DNA from: Legionella rowbothamii
GTDB taxonomy: Bacteria; Pseudomonadota; Gammaproteobacteria; Legionellales; Legionellaceae
Length of the DNA stretch: 64,000 bases
Assembly (NCBI RefSeq): GCF_900639985.1
Contig: NZ_CAAAIM010000005.1
Coordinates: forward strand, 218,792 to 282,791
Direction: 5' to 3'
The translations under genes were made by a program, and so were the position numbers. The notes beneath the pieces are model-generated. The model had not been told where the DNA came from. It ran no database searches and saw only the letters and a list, made by a program, of their open reading frames with translations. Positions within the stretch are counted from its first letter, which is position 1; every line of letters starts with the position of its first letter. Shown here piece by piece: positions 8,890-19,536 of this stretch.

Positions 8890-11202
8890 ATGAAAAAGAT
8901 CAGTAGTAAGTTTTTAGTAGGGGTTTGTTGTTCAACGCTTTTGGCTTGGTCTACACAAACAATGGCAGATGAAGGTTTTGTTGTTCGCAGTATTAAGGTA
9001 ACCGGTTTACAACGGGTTTCTACTGGAACCGTATTAAACTATATTCCTGTACAAGTAGGCGAAGAAGTTAACTCCAGTTCCACCGGGGAAATTATTCGGG
9101 CTCTTTACGACACTGGTTTTTTTCAATCTGTTTCTCTAGAACGTCAAGGTAATACTCTCGTTGTTAATGTGGTTGAACGCGCCACAATCGGGGCTATTAA
9201 TATTACTGGAAATAAAGAAATCCCACCTGAAAAAATGAAAGAGTTCCTTAAGGAAATGGGGTTAGTGAAGGGTCGTGTGTTTCAATCCTCGACTTTGGAG
9301 CGTTTAGAAAAAGAATTAAAGAAAGCCTATACTTCCAGAGGAAAATATAATTCTCGTATTGAAACCCGTGTAACGCCGCTGACCGATAATCGTGTTGGGA
9401 TTAATATTACGGTTTCCGAAGGGCGCGTATCGCGAATTAAGAAAATCAAAATTATAGGAAATCATGATTTTAAAGATAGTGAATTATTACCTGAGCTGTC
9501 ATTATCTTCATCGAATTTATTTACTTATTTTACAAAAAAAGACCAATACTCAAAAGCAAATATGGATGCTTCATTAGAGGCATTACGCTCTTATTATTTA
9601 GATCGCGGGTATTTGAAATTCAATATTGTTTCTTCTCAAGTGTTATTATCTCCAGATAGAAAAGATGTATTCATCAATATTCATGTTGATGAAGGGCCCC
9701 AATATCGTTTCTCTGGCTATAAGGTTGTTGGAAAGACTGTAGTGCCTAAAGAAAAAATCGATTCTTTGATTCAAGTTCGTAAGGGGACGGTTTTCTCACG
9801 TAAGAAAGTAACAGAATCGATTTCAGCAATTGGTTTAGCATTGGGAGATGTGGGCTATGGTTTCCCGGCGATTAATGCAGAACCGCAACTCGATGAAAAA
9901 GATAAAACGGTATTTATCACCTTTGTAGTTGAGCCAGGACGCCACGTTTATGTTCGTCGCATTAAGTTTCATGGCAATACGAAGACCAGTGATTACGTCT
10001 TACGTAGCGTAATTCGCCAAGATGAAGGCGGATTGCTCTCTTTACATAATATCAAAGAATCTGAACGGCAATTGCGCTTATTAGGCTATTTGAAAAATGT
10101 GGACGTGAAAACCACGCCAGTTCCCGGCGCGAATAACCAAGTCGACATGGACGTGCAGGTAGAAGAAGCTCCATCTGCCGAAGCAAGTGCTTCGATTGGT
10201 TATGGTACGAACGGTTACCAAGTTAATGCGTCAATTAATCAGCATAACTTTATGGGTACGGGACGTTCGATGGGGGCGGCATTCACTTCCAGTAAATGGG
10301 GACAAGATTACAATGTTAGTTACTACAATCCATTTTTCACTGATACAGGGATTGGACGAGGCGTAAATCTTTATTTTGCGCGAGTCGACCCGAGGAACTT
10401 AAACGTCAGTACCTACAGTTCTAATCGCTTTGGTGGTGATGTGAACTATAACTTTCCACTTGGTGAAGCAAGTAGTTTCCAACTAGGTTATGGGTATCAG
10501 GATGTGGACATTAAAAGCGTAGGTTATGTTATTCCTATCCAGAATTTCGTAACAGCATATGGCCGCCATTTCCAAGAGATTCGTTTATCTTCTGGTTGGG
10601 CTAGAAACAGCTATGATCAGTTCCCATACCCAACACGCGGTATGAACCAACAGCTTACAGCTGTAGTGGCACTACCGGCGAGTTCAAATTCTTTGTCTTA
10701 TTATAAAGGTTCTTATCAAGCACGCCTTTATCAACCAATTATTCGTGGATGGATTTTCTCCTTGCAAGGATTCGCAGGATATGGAAATATGTTTAATAAC
10801 AGAGGCTTACCATTCTTCGAAAACTATTATGCGGGGGGTACTGCACAACCCGGACAGGTTCGTGGTTATGACAGCTTCTCTTTAGGTCCATTGGATAATA
10901 TTCATAACTCTATGGGGGGTAACTTCTTGGCGAGCGCAAGCGCTGGTCTTATTTTACCTTATCCTTTGAGCCGTGATAACGTCAGAACCACCGTCTTTGC
11001 CGATGCGGGTAACGTATTCGCATACAATACAGCACCTATATTTACTGGCTATGATGCCGGCCCGATACGTTATTCAGCGGGTGTATCTGTCGAATGGCGT
11101 TCTCCGTTTGGTCCATTAGCATTTAGCGTGGCGAAAGCATTAAATCCACAACGTTTCGACCAGCAACAGTTGTTCCAGTTTGCGTTGTCTTCTGGATTCT
11201 AA
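8890..11202 (+). CDS. bamA: Outer membrane protein assembly factor BamA
   Basis: 770 residues. The start at 8890 (MKKISSKF) is chosen over an upstream in-frame TTG at 8830 because it begins a classic signal peptide ending near TMADEGF. Five POTRA domains (about residues 25-425) are followed by a 16-strand Omp85 barrel, with the characteristic VRGYDSFSLGP loop and a terminal aromatic (SSGF). BamA inserts beta-barrel proteins into the outer membrane with the Bam lipoproteins. The gap of 179 bases after rseP leaves room for its own promoter, though none was identified with confidence. skp follows. Confidence 0.96.
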   Translation: MKKISSKFLVGVCCSTLLAWSTQTMADEGFVVRSIKVTGLQRVSTGTVLNYIPVQVGEEVNSSSTGEIIRALYDTGFFQSVSLERQGNTLVVNVVERATIGAINITGNKEIPPEKMKEFLKEMGLVKGRVFQSSTLERLEKELKKAYTSRGKYNSRIETRVTPLTDNRVGINITVSEGRVSRIKKIKIIGNHDFKDSELLPELSLSSSNLFTYFTKKDQYSKANMDASLEALRSYYLDRGYLKFNIVSSQVLLSPDRKDVFINIHVDEGPQYRFSGYKVVGKTVVPKEKIDSLIQVRKGTVFSRKKVTESISAIGLALGDVGYGFPAINAEPQLDEKDKTVFITFVVEPGRHVYVRRIKFHGNTKTSDYVLRSVIRQDEGGLLSLHNIKESERQLRLLGYLKNVDVKTTPVPGANNQVDMDVQVEEAPSAEASASIGYGTNGYQVNASINQHNFMGTGRSMGAAFTSSKWGQDYNVSYYNPFFTDTGIGRGVNLYFARVDPRNLNVSTYSSNRFGGDVNYNFPLGEASSFQLGYGYQDVDIKSVGYVIPIQNFVTAYGRHFQEIRLSSGWARNSYDQFPYPTRGMNQQLTAVVALPASSNSLSYYKGSYQARLYQPIIRGWIFSLQGFAGYGNMFNNRGLPFFENYYAGGTAQPGQVRGYDSFSLGPLDNIHNSMGGNFLASASAGLILPYPLSRDNVRTTVFADAGNVFAYNTAPIFTGYDAGPIRYSAGVSVEWRSPFGPLAFSVAKALNPQRFDQQQLFQFALSSGF

Positions 11203-11212
11203 TATTTATCAA

Positions 11213-11243
11213 GTGTAGGTTGGGCCCATGGCCCAACCTACAC
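11213..11243. terminator. Perfect 14-bp palindrome after bamA
   Basis: GTGTAGGTTGGGCC (11213-11226), a CAT loop, and GGCCCAACCTACAC (11230-11243) form a perfect stem 10 bases after the bamA stop. It belongs to the dispersed GGTTGGGCC palindrome family also seen at 60881 and, more loosely, at 56607. It has no T tract, so it could stabilise the bamA mRNA 3' end or attenuate read-through into skp. Confidence 0.55.
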
Positions 11244-11345
11244 CGCAATACCGCCACTAAAAATATTTTCAATCTCATCTTTGTACATATCGCAACCCAT
11301 TTCGAATTGTGCTAGCATCTTGGTCTTTAATTTAGGAGAGAGCTT

Positions 11346-11843
11346 ATGAAGCGGTTTGGTGGCGTTTTAGCCTTTGTTTTGAGCGTATTCTGTGCTAGTG
11401 CATTCGCTGACGCAGCAAAGATTGGTGTTGTTGATTTACAAAAAATCATGCAGACTTCCAGTCAAATGAAAGATGTCCAACAAAAGTTGGAAAAAGAATT
11501 CAAGCCACGTCGTGACAAGTTAGTTGCTATGGAAGCTAGCTTGAAAGCAGATATGGAAAAGTTTAAGCGCGATAGCGCAATAATGAGCGCGACTCAGAAG
11601 AAAGATCTGGAAAAGAAAATTATTACAGCACAACAACAATTCGAGCGTGATGGTCAACAATACCAGCAAGAATTAAGCACTGCAAACAACGAAGCAATGG
11701 AAGGCTTATATGCTAAAGTTCGTGCAGCAATTTCTAAAGTTGCTAAAGACGGCAAATATGACCTAATCGTACAAAAAGATGCTGCACCTTTCAGTGCTGA
11801 TACTCTTGACGTAACTGATAAAGTTGTTAAAGCAATTAACTAA
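11346..11843 (+). CDS. skp: Periplasmic chaperone Skp/OmpH
   Basis: 165 residues with a signal peptide (about 1-21, ending SAFADA). The body is a long charged coiled coil (about 40-130) rich in Lys, Gln and Glu, the tentacle region of the trimeric jellyfish-shaped chaperone. Skp holds unfolded outer-membrane proteins in the periplasm and delivers them to BamA. AGGAGAG before the ATG is a strong ribosome site. It lies between bamA and lpxD as in most gammaproteobacteria. Confidence 0.93.
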   Translation: MKRFGGVLAFVLSVFCASAFADAAKIGVVDLQKIMQTSSQMKDVQQKLEKEFKPRRDKLVAMEASLKADMEKFKRDSAIMSATQKKDLEKKIITAQQQFERDGQQYQQELSTANNEAMEGLYAKVRAAISKVAKDGKYDLIVQKDAAPFSADTLDVTDKVVKAIN

Positions 11844-11858
11844 TTTGGCGCGAATAAG

Positions 11859-12872
11859 GTGCTAACTTTAGCAGAATTAGCTGAGTGTTTAGATGGCGTG
11901 TGGCATGGTGATGCCAATCACGCCATTTTTTCTTTGGCCTCATTAACCAGAGCAAGAGCTCATGATTTGGCTTATTATGACAATCCTATATTTGCTCAGG
12001 CTTTAAGTAATACGGCAGCAGGTGCTGTATTACTTAAGGCAGAGCATCATCATGCATATTCCGGAAATGTAATAATTGTTACTAACCCATTACAGGCGAT
12101 GATCAAAGCCACGCAGTATTTATCTCAACAAGAGTCGCGAACAGCAGGAATTGCGGCAAGCGCACAAATACATCCTTCCGCCAAATTGGGACAAGACGTT
12201 ACCATAGGTGCCTACAGTGTTGTTGGTGCAGGTGTACAGCTTTCTGAGGGTGTTGTTCTCGGTGCTCATTCCGTGATTGAGGCGGGTGTGCATATTGGTA
12301 AAAATAGCCATATTGCCAATAATACTGTAATACATGCTGGAACTCAAATTGGTGCCCATGTGGTTATTCATTCTGGAACTGTGGTAGGGGCTGCGCCCTT
12401 TAACTATGTAAAACAACATGGTTATTGGGTGCAAGATCCTGTTGTAGGGGGCGTTATCCTTGCGGATAAAGTTCATCTGGGTGCGAATACGGTAATTGAT
12501 CGCGGCACCTTAGGTGACACCTATTTAGCCGAGGGAGTTTGTGTTGATAATTTAGTACAGATTGCCCATGATGTGGTAATTGGTACAAATACTGTGGTGG
12601 CTGGATGTGCTGGAATAGGGGCTTATGCCCAAATAGGGGCTGATTGCATTATTGGGGGGGCTAGTAGTATTGCCGCTTATGTGCATTTGGCCGCGGATGT
12701 GGTGATTACCGGTATGTCTACTGTAAGCAAATCCATTGCTAAGTCGGGTATTTACTCCTCAGGAACTTTAGTTCATGAACATAAGCGCTGGCGTCGTAAC
12801 GCAGCGCGATTTCGACGCTTGGATGATTACATAAATAGATTGGGTGCTGTTGAAAAGAAATTGAGCACATAA
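11859..12872 (+). CDS. lpxD: UDP-3-O-acylglucosamine N-acyltransferase LpxD
   Basis: 337 residues. A small N-terminal uridine-binding domain (about 1-95) is followed by a left-handed parallel beta-helix of hexapeptide repeats (about 100-290) and a helical C terminus. The enzyme transfers a hydroxyacyl chain to the 2-amino group in lipid A synthesis. The GTG start sits 15 bases after the skp stop with an AATAAGG stretch before it. Legionella genomes can carry more than one lpxD copy; this is the one in the conserved cluster. A long antisense frame over its repeats is a shadow. Confidence 0.94.
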   Translation: MLTLAELAECLDGVWHGDANHAIFSLASLTRARAHDLAYYDNPIFAQALSNTAAGAVLLKAEHHHAYSGNVIIVTNPLQAMIKATQYLSQQESRTAGIAASAQIHPSAKLGQDVTIGAYSVVGAGVQLSEGVVLGAHSVIEAGVHIGKNSHIANNTVIHAGTQIGAHVVIHSGTVVGAAPFNYVKQHGYWVQDPVVGGVILADKVHLGANTVIDRGTLGDTYLAEGVCVDNLVQIAHDVVIGTNTVVAGCAGIGAYAQIGADCIIGGASSIAAYVHLAADVVITGMSTVSKSIAKSGIYSSGTLVHEHKRWRRNAARFRRLDDYINRLGAVEKKLST

Positions 12873-13044
12873 TTCTCCGCCATTTTTGTCAAAATAGTAG
12901 AAATATAAACCAACTTTAATATTAATAATTGCTTTGGGCAGATTAAAGCAGGATAATGGCTCCTCTTTTTAAGAAGCCTAAAAGGCGTAATTGAACCTCC
13001 CGTTCAGTCATGCCCAAACCTGATACTAAAACAGGAACATAAGA

Positions 13045-13494
13045 ATGAGCGAATCTATATTGGATATCAAACAAATTTTTAATTTGTTGCCTCACCGTTA
13101 CCCAATGATGTTGGTTGATAGGGTATTAGATTACAAAGTTTTTGATTATTTGACTGCGATAAAAAATGTTACGATTAATGAGAATTTTTTTACGGGTCAT
13201 TTCCCTGAAAATCCGGTAATGCCTGGCGTATTAATGCTCGAAGCATTAGCGCAAGCAAGTGGAATTTTAGCCGCAGTATCCCATACTCATGCGGATAATG
13301 TATTACATTTTTTTGCAGGTATTGATAATGCAAAATTTAAACATATAGTGACTCCGGGAGATCAATTACGCTTGGAAGTAAAATTCTTAGGAAGGAAAAA
13401 AGCGTTTTGGCGTATGCATGGCGAAGCTTATGTAGGCGATAAACTGGCCTGTTCTGCGGATTTATTAAGTGCAGCAAAGGAAATTCAAAAGTGA
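13045..13494 (+). CDS. fabZ: 3-hydroxyacyl-ACP dehydratase FabZ
   Basis: 149 residues with the hot-dog fold signature. PHRYPMMLVDRV is near the N terminus, and GHFPENPVMPGVLMLEA carries the catalytic histidine and, in its ALAQ-containing helix, the glutamate. It dehydrates beta-hydroxyacyl-ACP in fatty-acid elongation and competes with LpxA and LpxD for hydroxyacyl-ACP, which explains its place among lipid A genes. Its TGA overlaps the lpxA GTG start (GTGA), indicating coupled translation. The 172-base gap upstream contains no gene. Confidence 0.96.
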   Translation: MSESILDIKQIFNLLPHRYPMMLVDRVLDYKVFDYLTAIKNVTINENFFTGHFPENPVMPGVLMLEALAQASGILAAVSHTHADNVLHFFAGIDNAKFKHIVTPGDQLRLEVKFLGRKKAFWRMHGEAYVGDKLACSADLLSAAKEIQK

Positions 13495-14261
13495 TAGATG
13501 AAAGAGCAATAATTCACCCATCTGCTAAACTAGCGAAAGGTGTGACAGTAGGCCCTGGCGCAGTAATTGGTGCAGATGTTGAAATCGGTGAGAATACCTG
13601 GATAGGTCCTTATGCCGTGCTTAAAGGTCCAACGACCATTGGTAAAAATAATAAAATTTTCCAATTCGCCTCTTTAGGTGATGAGCCACAAGATGTCACT
13701 TATAAGGGTGAATCTACACGTCTGGAAATAGGTGATAATAACATCATTCGTGAATATTGTATGATCAACCGCGGTACCGTCAAAGGCGGTGGGGTGACTC
13801 GTATTGGTAATGATAATTTCTTAATGGCTTATACCCATGTTGGCCATGATTGCATGCTAGGCAATAACATTATTCTTATTAGTTATGGCGCATTATCAGG
13901 GCATGTAACGGTTGATGACTATGCCATTATTGGCGGTTATGCTGCTGTACATCAGTTCTGTCATGTAGGTGCTTATGCCTTTATTGCCCGAGCTACTTAT
14001 GTTTCTAAAGATGTGCCTCCTTACATTATGGTTGCTGGTTATACCTCTTCTGTATATGGCATTAATACGGTAGGCCTACGCCGGCGCGGATTTTCTTCTG
14101 AAACAATTAATTCACTACGCCGTGCCTATAAAGTGATTTTCCGCAAAGGACTAACAGTACAGCAATCGATTGCTGAATTGGAGTTGATGCAGAATGAATG
14201 CCCCGAAGTGATTCCGATGATTGATTTATTAAATCGATCAACGCGGGGTATTGTACGCTAA
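13491..14261 (+). CDS. lpxA: UDP-N-acetylglucosamine O-acyltransferase LpxA
   Basis: 256 residues. The left-handed beta-helix of hexapeptide repeats covers about 1-190, with a helical C-terminal domain. The catalytic histidine falls in the YTHVGHDC stretch. LpxA performs the first acylation of lipid A synthesis in the cytoplasm. It starts with GTG inside the fabZ stop. In many gammaproteobacteria lpxB follows directly; here serS does, so lpxB must lie elsewhere. A weak 6-bp hairpin (14271-14293) lies downstream. Confidence 0.95.
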   Translation: MIDERAIIHPSAKLAKGVTVGPGAVIGADVEIGENTWIGPYAVLKGPTTIGKNNKIFQFASLGDEPQDVTYKGESTRLEIGDNNIIREYCMINRGTVKGGGVTRIGNDNFLMAYTHVGHDCMLGNNIILISYGALSGHVTVDDYAIIGGYAAVHQFCHVGAYAFIARATYVSKDVPPYIMVAGYTSSVYGINTVGLRRRGFSSETINSLRRAYKVIFRKGLTVQQSIAELELMQNECPEVIPMIDLLNRSTRGIVR

Positions 14262-14344
14262 GCTAAGACTGTCCGCTTTCGTGAGGGGCGGACGGATATA
14301 TCGAACCGGATTTTGATACAAACAAACTTCATAAGTTAGAGTGA

Positions 14345-15634
<1,290 letters not shown>

Positions 15635-15650
15635 GAGAGCTTAGCTGAGT

Positions 15651-15679
15651 ATGTCATCCTGATGAGTTCAGGATGACAT
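15651..15679. terminator. 12-bp hairpin after serS (CATCCTGA repeat family)
   Basis: ATGTCATCCTGA (15651-15662), a 5-nt loop and TCAGGATGACAT (15668-15679) form a perfect stem 17 bases after the serS stop. The sequence matches the ends of the larger element at 34363-34471, so it may be both an interspersed repeat and the serS transcript end. No T tract follows. A weaker AT-rich stretch fills the rest of the gap to 15841. Confidence 0.5.
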
Positions 15680-15841
15680 CATAAGCGCAGACTACATCAA
15701 ACAATAAAAAATCTGAATTATTGCTCTATTATTAACAAAGTTTTCTTTTCTTCCTCCAATTCAATTCTATAATTAAAAGAAGATTTTCTTTTTATGTAAG
15801 ACTTAGAACGGTTAATCCATCAACCAATCCAGGAACCTGTT

Positions 15842-16381
15842 ATGTCCACACAAGCGATTGTAAAAATGGGTAGCAAACACTTAGGAGTTCCTTCTACACC
15901 TCTTATTGATTTTGATTCAGTCCATACTCATCCAGAAATTGCAACGTTGCTGCAAAATATGCGAGATACAATGGAAGAAAAAGGTGGTGTGGGGATTACA
16001 GCGCCACAAGTTGGTTGTAACAAAAGAATTATTATGCTGGGATTTGAGAAGAGTAAACGTTATCCAAATGCAAAACCTGTTCCTTTTACCATCTTGATTA
16101 ATCCATCTTATAAAGTTATTTGTGATGAAATGGTTGATGGTTGGGAGGGGTGTTTGAGTCTTCCATGTTTGCGGGGCTTAGTGTCACGTTATAAGAAAAT
16201 TGAATACAGTGGATATGATGCTGAAGGCAATTTAATTACAGGTATTGCTGAAGGGTTTCATGCGCGCATCATTCAGCATGAGTGTGACCATCTTGATGGG
16301 ATCTTATTTACTTATCGCCTAAAAGACTTACATGAATTTGGCTATGAGGACGAATTAGGCCCTCGTATTTTTAATTATTAA
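15842..16381 (+). CDS. def: Peptide deformylase
   Basis: 179 residues with all three deformylase motifs: GVGITAPQ (motif 1, GxGxAAxQ class), EGCLSLP (motif 2, metal-binding Cys) and QHECDHLDG (motif 3, HExxH). The enzyme removes the formyl group from initiator methionine using a metal ion. It stands alone rather than beside fmt, so it may be an additional deformylase copy; Legionella genomes have more than one. ATG follows CAGGAACCTGTT. Confidence 0.93.
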   Translation: MSTQAIVKMGSKHLGVPSTPLIDFDSVHTHPEIATLLQNMRDTMEEKGGVGITAPQVGCNKRIIMLGFEKSKRYPNAKPVPFTILINPSYKVICDEMVDGWEGCLSLPCLRGLVSRYKKIEYSGYDAEGNLITGIAEGFHARIIQHECDHLDGILFTYRLKDLHEFGYEDELGPRIFNY

Positions 16382-16471
16382 ATAATATTCCTTCTTTTCT
16401 GCATCCTTGTTAAAGTAATTTGATTCAAAATTAACGCACAATAACATCAATGTGCGAGCCTAAGATGCAAT

Positions 16472-19441
16472 ATGAATGATTTTTTTGACTCAACTAGTTC
16501 ATTACAAGTTTTATTCATTTATTTAAAGCAGCAGATTAGTTTATCAGGCATTAACACAGAGCTCTTCCCTGAGTTAACGAATGCCGAACAAGATGATGCA
16601 TCATTACAAGACCCCGAGGTGCTACAGGAAGAGCATGCCGCTAAATGCATTCAGCATGTGTGGACAAAAAGACAAATCAATTATAAATTTATCCAAGATC
16701 CTTATAATACTTATTTATCCATGATGCCTGCGGATGATGATCAGCGCTTGCTATCCAGAATTATGTTTGGACGTCATGCTGCTGAATTACCGTCAAACTC
16801 TAAATATAAAACTACAAATCCTTATATTTATATTCGTGCTTACTATCATCGTGACGATGATTTGCCGGCTGTCTTCCTAAAGCAATTACTACTGCAGTTT
16901 GAAATTGATCCAGAACTTGAGAGTGTTAATGAATACATGCCAGTAAGTTTATTGAATAATACCCCAATCGAAGAAATCATAAAGAACCATTTTCCCCCAC
17001 TTAAAGCGCCCATTGAATTAATTAAGGATGAGAACCACAGCATCGGTTTGCTAGTGATTCCACGATGTAATTTTGGACAAATCCTTAAAATAAAGGAGAT
17101 TGTTCGCGCCTGTGGGGTGGTTGCTTCTCCTTGGGAGATTGCTCAAAATATTAAAACGGAGCTTTATCCAGAGCTCATAAGCCCAGAAATTCCGGGTTTT
17201 GATGATTTACCGGTAACCACAGAAGAGTTGCTGCAAAGTCCTATATGCAAAAAAATAGCGATGATTGCGACTAGTAGTCGTCATCCTACGCGATTATTGG
17301 CTATCAATCTGGCTAAATTAGTTCAAGCTTTACCCGAAATGTTACCTGAAGCCATCAAGCGCATTAGCTTATTGCTTGAGCTAACACATACATTTTATGA
17401 GTATCACTATCCTCGCTATGCATTTTGTATTTATGTGATTATCCATGAGATTAGTTTGGCTTTATTAAAGCAAACTGATGAACAATTCTTGGTAAATAGT
17501 TTTAATGAATTTGTTTTTGAGTCAAAAAGAACATTTCTTGGTTCCTTAGCTCTTAGCGAAGAGCAAATTGTTAATTCACATTTTGTTGCTTTTCCCGCAT
17601 TGTCAGGAACAAATGCTTATACCTTAGCCATGCAATTAGCTTGGCAGATGAGGACGCATAGTGGTGCTGAACCGAAGATTAAAGTATGCATCCCTAGCTA
17701 TTATGAATTTGCTCACATTACCAAAAAGAATCTCACGGAGTCGGATGCGGATATTTATATTCTTTCTGCTGGCCCAATTGTTAATAAAAATGGTTTAACT
17801 CCTGGGGTAGATATTAATCATCTTGTCAGGCGCAAATTGATTGGAAAAAAGCGGGAGAAACCATTAACTCTTATTGTTGATGCGACTACAGCATTGTACT
17901 CTAATTTACAATTGGCACCTGATGTACAGCCTTTAATAGGAACGGGGCAGCTTTCAATAATTTTGCATGAGAGCCATCAAAAATTTGGTTTAATTCATAG
18001 TGATCAAGCGCAATATGGGCGTGTTTTAGGTCTTTGTGCTAAAGGGAGTTATGCAGAAGAACTCATCCATACAATGCAGCAAAATTCTCAAGATGACTTT
18101 AATCGGCATGTGGACATGCGCATAGGGGCGTTTATTAGTAGTATTTGTGGAAGCTCATTAGAAGAGATTAAACAACAGCATTTTAGTAATGGGGCGCTGT
18201 TAAGAAACCTATTAATTGAATCCCTATTAAGTAATAAGGAGGTTGTCACTCATAAAGATATGTTAACCAATTTGGATCAATTATATTTCACTACATCTCA
18301 GCATTCCGCGTTTAATAATATTACGCGAAATATTATTGAGCCAAGAGATAGTTTTGGCCATTTTAGTTTTACTAAAATAGGGGTAGGAAAATATCATCGT
18401 ATTAGTGCTGATGCCTCCGATCGTATTGATTGCCTGCTCTTAGCCTCCCAAATTTATATTGCGCAGCAATACACGCCTGAGCAGTTAGCAGAAATTATAT
18501 TAATACATGCTCGAGGGAGTGAACGCTTAAACTTTGAATATCAAATCATGACACTTGCAGTGCTTAACAAAATTAGTGCTGGCTTAATTGATCTGAGCGG
18601 TGTCAACTTATTAGAATTATTTTTGACAATGCATTACCTGTTAGAGCGTTGTTCTAGTTTTTCTGGCCGTCAATATTATGTACGGGTTGTCGCTTATCTG
18701 GCAAGTTTTGAGGAACCTCTTGCTACTCAATATAAACCTGCAAATCCTACACATTTTTTGAATGCGATAAAAATTTTGTATCAAGCGAGGATAAAAATTA
18801 GTTCTTTGATGGAGTACTTAGATACTTATCAGCACATCGATTTACTTGAAAAAGTGAGTACGGAGACTTGTTTACATCACTTCATTAATCAGCATGCTTT
18901 AACGCAAAAGCAATTAATGACAGTGTTTGCTCTTTTGGAAGCTCAATTGAACATTGCCGATTATTTAAAACTTATATGCAATGAGAAATTTTGTTCTGGG
19001 GTCTTAAAAATCCATGATGCAAATCAACGGATTTTAATGAATTTGAAAACTACCCCAGAAAAATATCAGAAGGCGAGTACATCCTCTATTATATACCAAT
19101 CCGAATGTTATCAGGCGTTAAAGAATTATTATCAAGTTGAGCATTCCATAAGCGGTGCGCAGGCATTAATTCGCTCATTAGAGAAAGCAAAAGACAGTTA
19201 TACGCAGGAGGTACTGCGGCATGATCGATGTCCTCAATCTCAGGCGATGAGGCTTATTTTAATGATAGTTACCAATTTTTTTGCCAGTTTAACTTTGGGT
19301 GCAGCGCATGCTATTCATTATAAAAACACTGGTCGCATCTTCTTTTTTTCGGGAACCAATTCAGAGAATGCATTACATGCAACACATAAAGATTTTAATG
19401 CGGAGTTTCACCTACTATCTGAGGTTAGTGTAGGTGCATAA
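16472..19441 (+). CDS. Large protein of unknown function with IQ-like motif and PLP-enzyme-like segment
   Basis: 989 residues; I do not recognise a named family. Residues 56-73 (AAKCIQHVWTKRQINYKF) match the outline of a calmodulin-binding IQ motif. Between 375 and 520 a pattern like fold-type I PLP enzymes appears: FPALSGTNAYTLAMQLA (374-390) resembles a phosphate-binding SGT/SxA turn. IVDATT (468-473) gives an Asp-x-Thr, and HESHQKFG (499-506) places a lysine (K504) 34 residues later. The C-terminal third (650-930) is helical. No signal peptide is visible. Large size, eukaryote-like motif and an isolated position suggest a secreted Dot/Icm substrate or a cytosolic decarboxylase-like enzyme, both inferences. 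The start has no strong ribosome site. Confidence 0.8.
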   Translation: MNDFFDSTSSLQVLFIYLKQQISLSGINTELFPELTNAEQDDASLQDPEVLQEEHAAKCIQHVWTKRQINYKFIQDPYNTYLSMMPADDDQRLLSRIMFGRHAAELPSNSKYKTTNPYIYIRAYYHRDDDLPAVFLKQLLLQFEIDPELESVNEYMPVSLLNNTPIEEIIKNHFPPLKAPIELIKDENHSIGLLVIPRCNFGQILKIKEIVRACGVVASPWEIAQNIKTELYPELISPEIPGFDDLPVTTEELLQSPICKKIAMIATSSRHPTRLLAINLAKLVQALPEMLPEAIKRISLLLELTHTFYEYHYPRYAFCIYVIIHEISLALLKQTDEQFLVNSFNEFVFESKRTFLGSLALSEEQIVNSHFVAFPALSGTNAYTLAMQLAWQMRTHSGAEPKIKVCIPSYYEFAHITKKNLTESDADIYILSAGPIVNKNGLTPGVDINHLVRRKLIGKKREKPLTLIVDATTALYSNLQLAPDVQPLIGTGQLSIILHESHQKFGLIHSDQAQYGRVLGLCAKGSYAEELIHTMQQNSQDDFNRHVDMRIGAFISSICGSSLEEIKQQHFSNGALLRNLLIESLLSNKEVVTHKDMLTNLDQLYFTTSQHSAFNNITRNIIEPRDSFGHFSFTKIGVGKYHRISADASDRIDCLLLASQIYIAQQYTPEQLAEIILIHARGSERLNFEYQIMTLAVLNKISAGLIDLSGVNLLELFLTMHYLLERCSSFSGRQYYVRVVAYLASFEEPLATQYKPANPTHFLNAIKILYQARIKISSLMEYLDTYQHIDLLEKVSTETCLHHFINQHALTQKQLMTVFALLEAQLNIADYLKLICNEKFCSGVLKIHDANQRILMNLKTTPEKYQKASTSSIIYQSECYQALKNYYQVEHSISGAQALIRSLEKAKDSYTQEVLRHDRCPQSQAMRLILMIVTNFFASLTLGAAHAIHYKNTGRIFFFSGTNSENALHATHKDFNAEFHLLSEVSVGA

Positions 19442-19536
19442 TCTGGTTTATGGGGTAAATTTTTTAGTGCAGCGTGTTATTTGGCGAGACTTCCGCAGCA
19501 AGGAAAACCTGATTGCGAGCAACCAGGCTATGGTTT

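Noticed and set aside
12120..12476. 118-residue open frame antisense to lpxD
   Set aside because: Its length is a by-product of the regular hexapeptide codons of lpxD; no ribosome site or family features.
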